Source: Microbacterium sp. Marseille-Q6965
GTDB lineage: Bacteria > Actinomycetota > Actinomycetes > Actinomycetales > Microbacteriaceae
Length of the DNA stretch: 64,000 nucleotides
Assembly (NCBI RefSeq): GCF_946151065.1
Contig: NZ_CAMGZA010000001.1
Location: 124,001-188,000, forward strand
Reading direction: 5' to 3'
Positions 62,014-64,000 of the stretch are shown here, piece after piece (the first letter of the stretch is position 1; every line of letters begins with the position of its first letter). A model generated the notes under the pieces. The model saw nothing but the letters and a program-made list of their open reading frames with translations. It had not been told where the DNA came from and searched no databases. The position numbers and the translations under genes are program-made.

Positions 62014-62481
62014 TCAGTGCGTCGGATCGACGGCGGGGGGACGGTCGCCCACGTACACGAGCGCGCCCTTGACGGACTGCACGTAGACGACGGCGCCGGC
62101 GGGGATCTCGAGCGCGCCAGTGGTGCGAGCCGACCAGGTCTGCCCGTCGGCGAGCTTCACGACACCGGCGATCGGCGTGACGGGCTGCTGCACCGTCCCG
62201 GCCATCCCGAGCAGCGCGTCGACATTGAACTTCATCGGGTCGTGCGGGCGACGCAGGCGGCGAAGCAGCGGCGGCCGTAGGAACAGCAGCAGCGCCACGG
62301 CCGCGACAGCCGCGATGATGATCTGCAGCCAGATCGGTGCGCCCAGCAGCGACGCCGTCAGTCCGATGGCGGCGCCGATCGCGATCATCAGGAATGTGAA
62401 CTCGCCCGAGAGCATCTCGATGACGAGCACGATCGCGATCACCGCAAGCCAGGCAATCCAGGCGTAGTCGGCGATGTCCAT
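62014..62481 (-). CDS. NfeD-family membrane protein
   Basis: A 155-residue short NfeD: three or four membrane segments (AWIAWLAVIAIVLVIEML, FLMIAIGAAIGLTASLLG, IIIAAVAAVALLLFLR) and a C-terminal OB fold (LLGMAGTVQQPVTPIAGVVKL). Partner of the SPFH protein directly downstream. Confidence 0.92.
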   Translation of the reverse strand: MDIADYAWIAWLAVIAIVLVIEMLSGEFTFLMIAIGAAIGLTASLLGAPIWLQIIIAAVAAVALLLFLRPPLLRRLRRPHDPMKFNVDALLGMAGTVQQPVTPIAGVVKLADGQTWSARTTGALEIPAGAVVYVQSVKGALVYVGDRPPAVDPTH

Positions 62482-62686
62482 AGGTTCCCCCTCCTTGCGG
62501 CCACCTTATCCATGTGCGGTGTCTCGCGCCGACACTGCGCATGGGCAGAACTGCACATGACGGCCGTGGACAACGATTCGCGCGATCCGTTGGACAGTGT
62601 CTCCGGAGCGGGCGGGGACGTCGTTGCTAGTCTCGGGACGGCCGGTCCTTTCGTCCGGCCTCGTCGTCTCACGCAGGAGTTCACCC

Positions 62687-63451
62687 GTGTCGCAGCCCCT
62701 CGCCCCCGGATCCCTCGTCGGAAAGACCGCTCTCGTCACCGGCTCATCCCGCGGCATCGGCGCCGACACGGTGCGGTACTTCGCTGAGGCCGGGGCGAAC
62801 GTCGTCATCAACTTCCGCAACAAGGCGCCCCGTGCCGAGAAGCTCGCGGCGGAGGTGCGCGAGCTCGGCGTCAAGGCGCTCGTCGTCGGCGCAGACCTCA
62901 CCGACTCGGCCTCCGTCGCCGCCATGTTCGACGCCGCCCGCGCCGAGTTCGGCACGCTCGACATCCTCGTCCTCAACGCCTCGGGCGGCATGGAGTCGGG
63001 CATGGCGGAGGACTACGCGCTGCGCCTCAACCGCGACGCCCAGGTCGGCGTGCTCGAAGCCGCTCTTCCTCTCATGGGACGCGGCTCGCGCGTGGTGTTC
63101 GTCACCAGCCACCAGGCCCACTTCATCCGCACGACGCCCACGATGCCCGAGTACGAGCAGGTCGCGCTGTCGAAGCGCGCCGGCGAGGACGCGCTGCGCG
63201 AGCGCATCCCGGCGCTCGAGGAGGCCGGGATCGGTTTCGTCGTCGTGTCGGGAGACATGATCGAAGGCACGATCACGGCCACGCTGCTGGAGCGCGCCAA
63301 CCCCGGCGCGATCGCCTCGCGGCGCGAGGACGCCGGGCGGCTCTACAACGTCTCCGAGTTCGCGGCCGAGATCGCCAAGGCGGCCGTCGCGCCGGTGCCG
63401 GAGGGCAACGAGCTGCTGCTCGGCGACACCTCGAGCTTCGTCGCCCCGTAA
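62687..63451 (+). CDS. Short-chain dehydrogenase/reductase
   Basis: A 254-residue SDR with TGSSRGIGADTVRYFAEAG at the nucleotide site and INFRNKAPRAEKL (Arg/Asn, favouring NADPH). LVLNASGGMESG replaces the usual NNAG, and FVTSHQAHF holds the catalytic Ser. The expected YxxxK appears as YEQVALSK, so the Tyr-Lys spacing is atypical. GTG at 62687 with CAGGAG upstream. Substrate unknown. Confidence 0.85.
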   Translation: MSQPLAPGSLVGKTALVTGSSRGIGADTVRYFAEAGANVVINFRNKAPRAEKLAAEVRELGVKALVVGADLTDSASVAAMFDAARAEFGTLDILVLNASGGMESGMAEDYALRLNRDAQVGVLEAALPLMGRGSRVVFVTSHQAHFIRTTPTMPEYEQVALSKRAGEDALRERIPALEEAGIGFVVVSGDMIEGTITATLLERANPGAIASRREDAGRLYNVSEFAAEIAKAAVAPVPEGNELLLGDTSSFVAP

Positions 63452-63466
63452 CTCGCCCGCGGCCGG

Positions 63467-63482
63467 TCCCTCCGCGGAGGGA
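63467..63482 (+). terminator. Short hairpin after the SDR gene
   Basis: TCCCTCC (63467-63473) pairs with GGAGGGA (63476-63482), 15 bases after the stop. The loop is only two bases, so the top pairs would open. Confidence 0.4.
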
Positions 63483-63516
63483 TCCGGCGCGCCGCCGTGC
63501 GTGACAAGATGACCGA

Positions 63517-64000
63517 ATGACCTCCCGGCAGTCGTCCGCGCTCCCGCGCGCCGGCGCAGGTGCGGCGCGGGCCGGCGCGACTCCGCGCGCGCGGCTGATC
63601 TGGTACGCGTGCGTGGCGGCGGCGGCGGTCGTGATCGTGGTCGTCGCCGCGCCCGTGGAGGCCGTCTTCTACGCCGTGCCCGTGCCGTGGGCGCTGCTGC
63701 TCACCGCCGTGCAGGGCGCGGCGCTCGTGGCTGCAGCGAGGTGGTCCGTATGGGCCCTGGCGGCCTTCGCCGCCTCCGGCTTCGCACTGCGGCTGGCACC
63801 CGCTCCCGACGCGGCGCCGTGGCCGTGGTCCGTCACGGCGATCATCGGTTTCACGCTGCTCGTCGGCATCGTCGCGACGGTGCACGGGTGGCGCCTCGGG
63901 ACGGCCGCGTACGTCGTGCCCGCCGTGGCCGTCTCCCTCCCCGCCGTCCTGGACGACGCCCCGCAGACGCTCGCCAGCGCGATCGTGGCGCTTTCGCTGG
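63517..64000 (+). CDS. Membrane protein, N-terminal part (cut by window end)
   Basis: Open from ATG 63517 to the end of the window, 161 residues visible. After a basic Ala/Arg-rich start come five or so membrane segments: LIWYACVAAAAVVIVVVAA, AVFYAVPVPWALLLTAVQG, SVWALAAFAASGFALRL, VTAIIGFTLLVGIVATVHG and AAYVVPAVAVSLPAVL. A multi-helix N-terminus of this kind often precedes a histidine kinase, but the deciding part lies outside. Confidence 0.6.
   Translation, partial: MTSRQSSALPRAGAGAARAGATPRARLIWYACVAAAAVVIVVVAAPVEAVFYAVPVPWALLLTAVQGAALVAAARWSVWALAAFAASGFALRLAPAPDAAPWPWSVTAIIGFTLLVGIVATVHGWRLGTAAYVVPAVAVSLPAVLDDAPQTLASAIVALSL

Overview
The window is a high-GC actinobacterial chromosome segment, most likely from Microbacterium or a close member of the Microbacteriaceae. 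The evidence is gene content and order: CNNM/CorC-era-leuA-recO-uppS, dusB-dgt-dnaG, the aceE-fasR-fabD-fabH-acpP-fabF lipid block, a DUF3145 protein, RbpA and polyphosphate glucokinase. GTG starts are common and many genes overlap at ATGA or GTGA. No sequence search was possible, so the genus is an inference from remembered synteny.

Layout. Bases 1-12,995 are housekeeping: the end of a CBS/CorC protein, era, leuA behind a four-leucine leader peptide, a TRIC-type membrane protein on the minus strand, recO, uppS, a DsbA-family oxidoreductase, a glutathione peroxidase, dusB (probably frameshifted into dgt), dgt, dnaG, an ABC ATPase and tRNA-Asn. Bases 12,996-15,192 are a small decayed integrative element bounded by a 38-bp copy of the tRNA-Asn 3' end. 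It keeps an excisionase-like gene, a truncated integrase, a small basic protein, an RNase HI and a membrane protein. Bases 15,193-26,721 are mixed chromosomal genes: a TetR/SDR/LtrA group, a thioester-domain LPxTG-type adhesin with three near-identical 306-bp repeats, a phosphodiesterase, an epimerase fused to a helical domain, a septum-formation-type lipoprotein, peptide deformylase, a DMT transporter and tRNA-Met.

Bases 26,724-38,118 are an 11.4-kb genomic island in tRNA-Met, bounded by a perfect 40-bp repeat of the tRNA 3' end. It carries an intact excisionase/tyrosine-integrase pair and two cargo modules that stand out. The first (31,495-28,973, minus) encodes an EspC-like type VII partner, a helical protein with a C-terminal GxSxG alpha/beta hydrolase, and a lipoprotein, and is read here as a possible secreted lipase toxin with its immunity lipoprotein. 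The second (34,414-37,338, plus) is a tightly overlapping operon of an HxlR redox-type repressor, a zinc-containing macrodomain ADP-ribosylhydrolase, a class M sirtuin (SirTM) and an NAD(P)H:quinone-reductase-like protein. A double-SnoaL lipoprotein lies divergently beside it.

Bases 38,199-44,374 form a quinate/shikimate catabolic cluster: an NAD-type shikimate/quinate dehydrogenase, an IclR regulator, a Gfo/Idh oxidoreductase, an MHS-family transporter and a dehydroshikimate dehydratase fused to an HPPD-like half. Bases 44,429-64,000 return to core functions: zapE, an SDR, DUF3145, fatty-acid synthesis with its regulator FasR and aceE, a truncated CGNR zinc-finger gene, tRNA-Val, a zinc-ribbon/RNase H/PolA-like operon, RNase P RNA, ppgK, rbpA, a glycerophosphodiesterase, an SPFH/NfeD pair, another SDR and the start of a membrane protein cut by the window edge.
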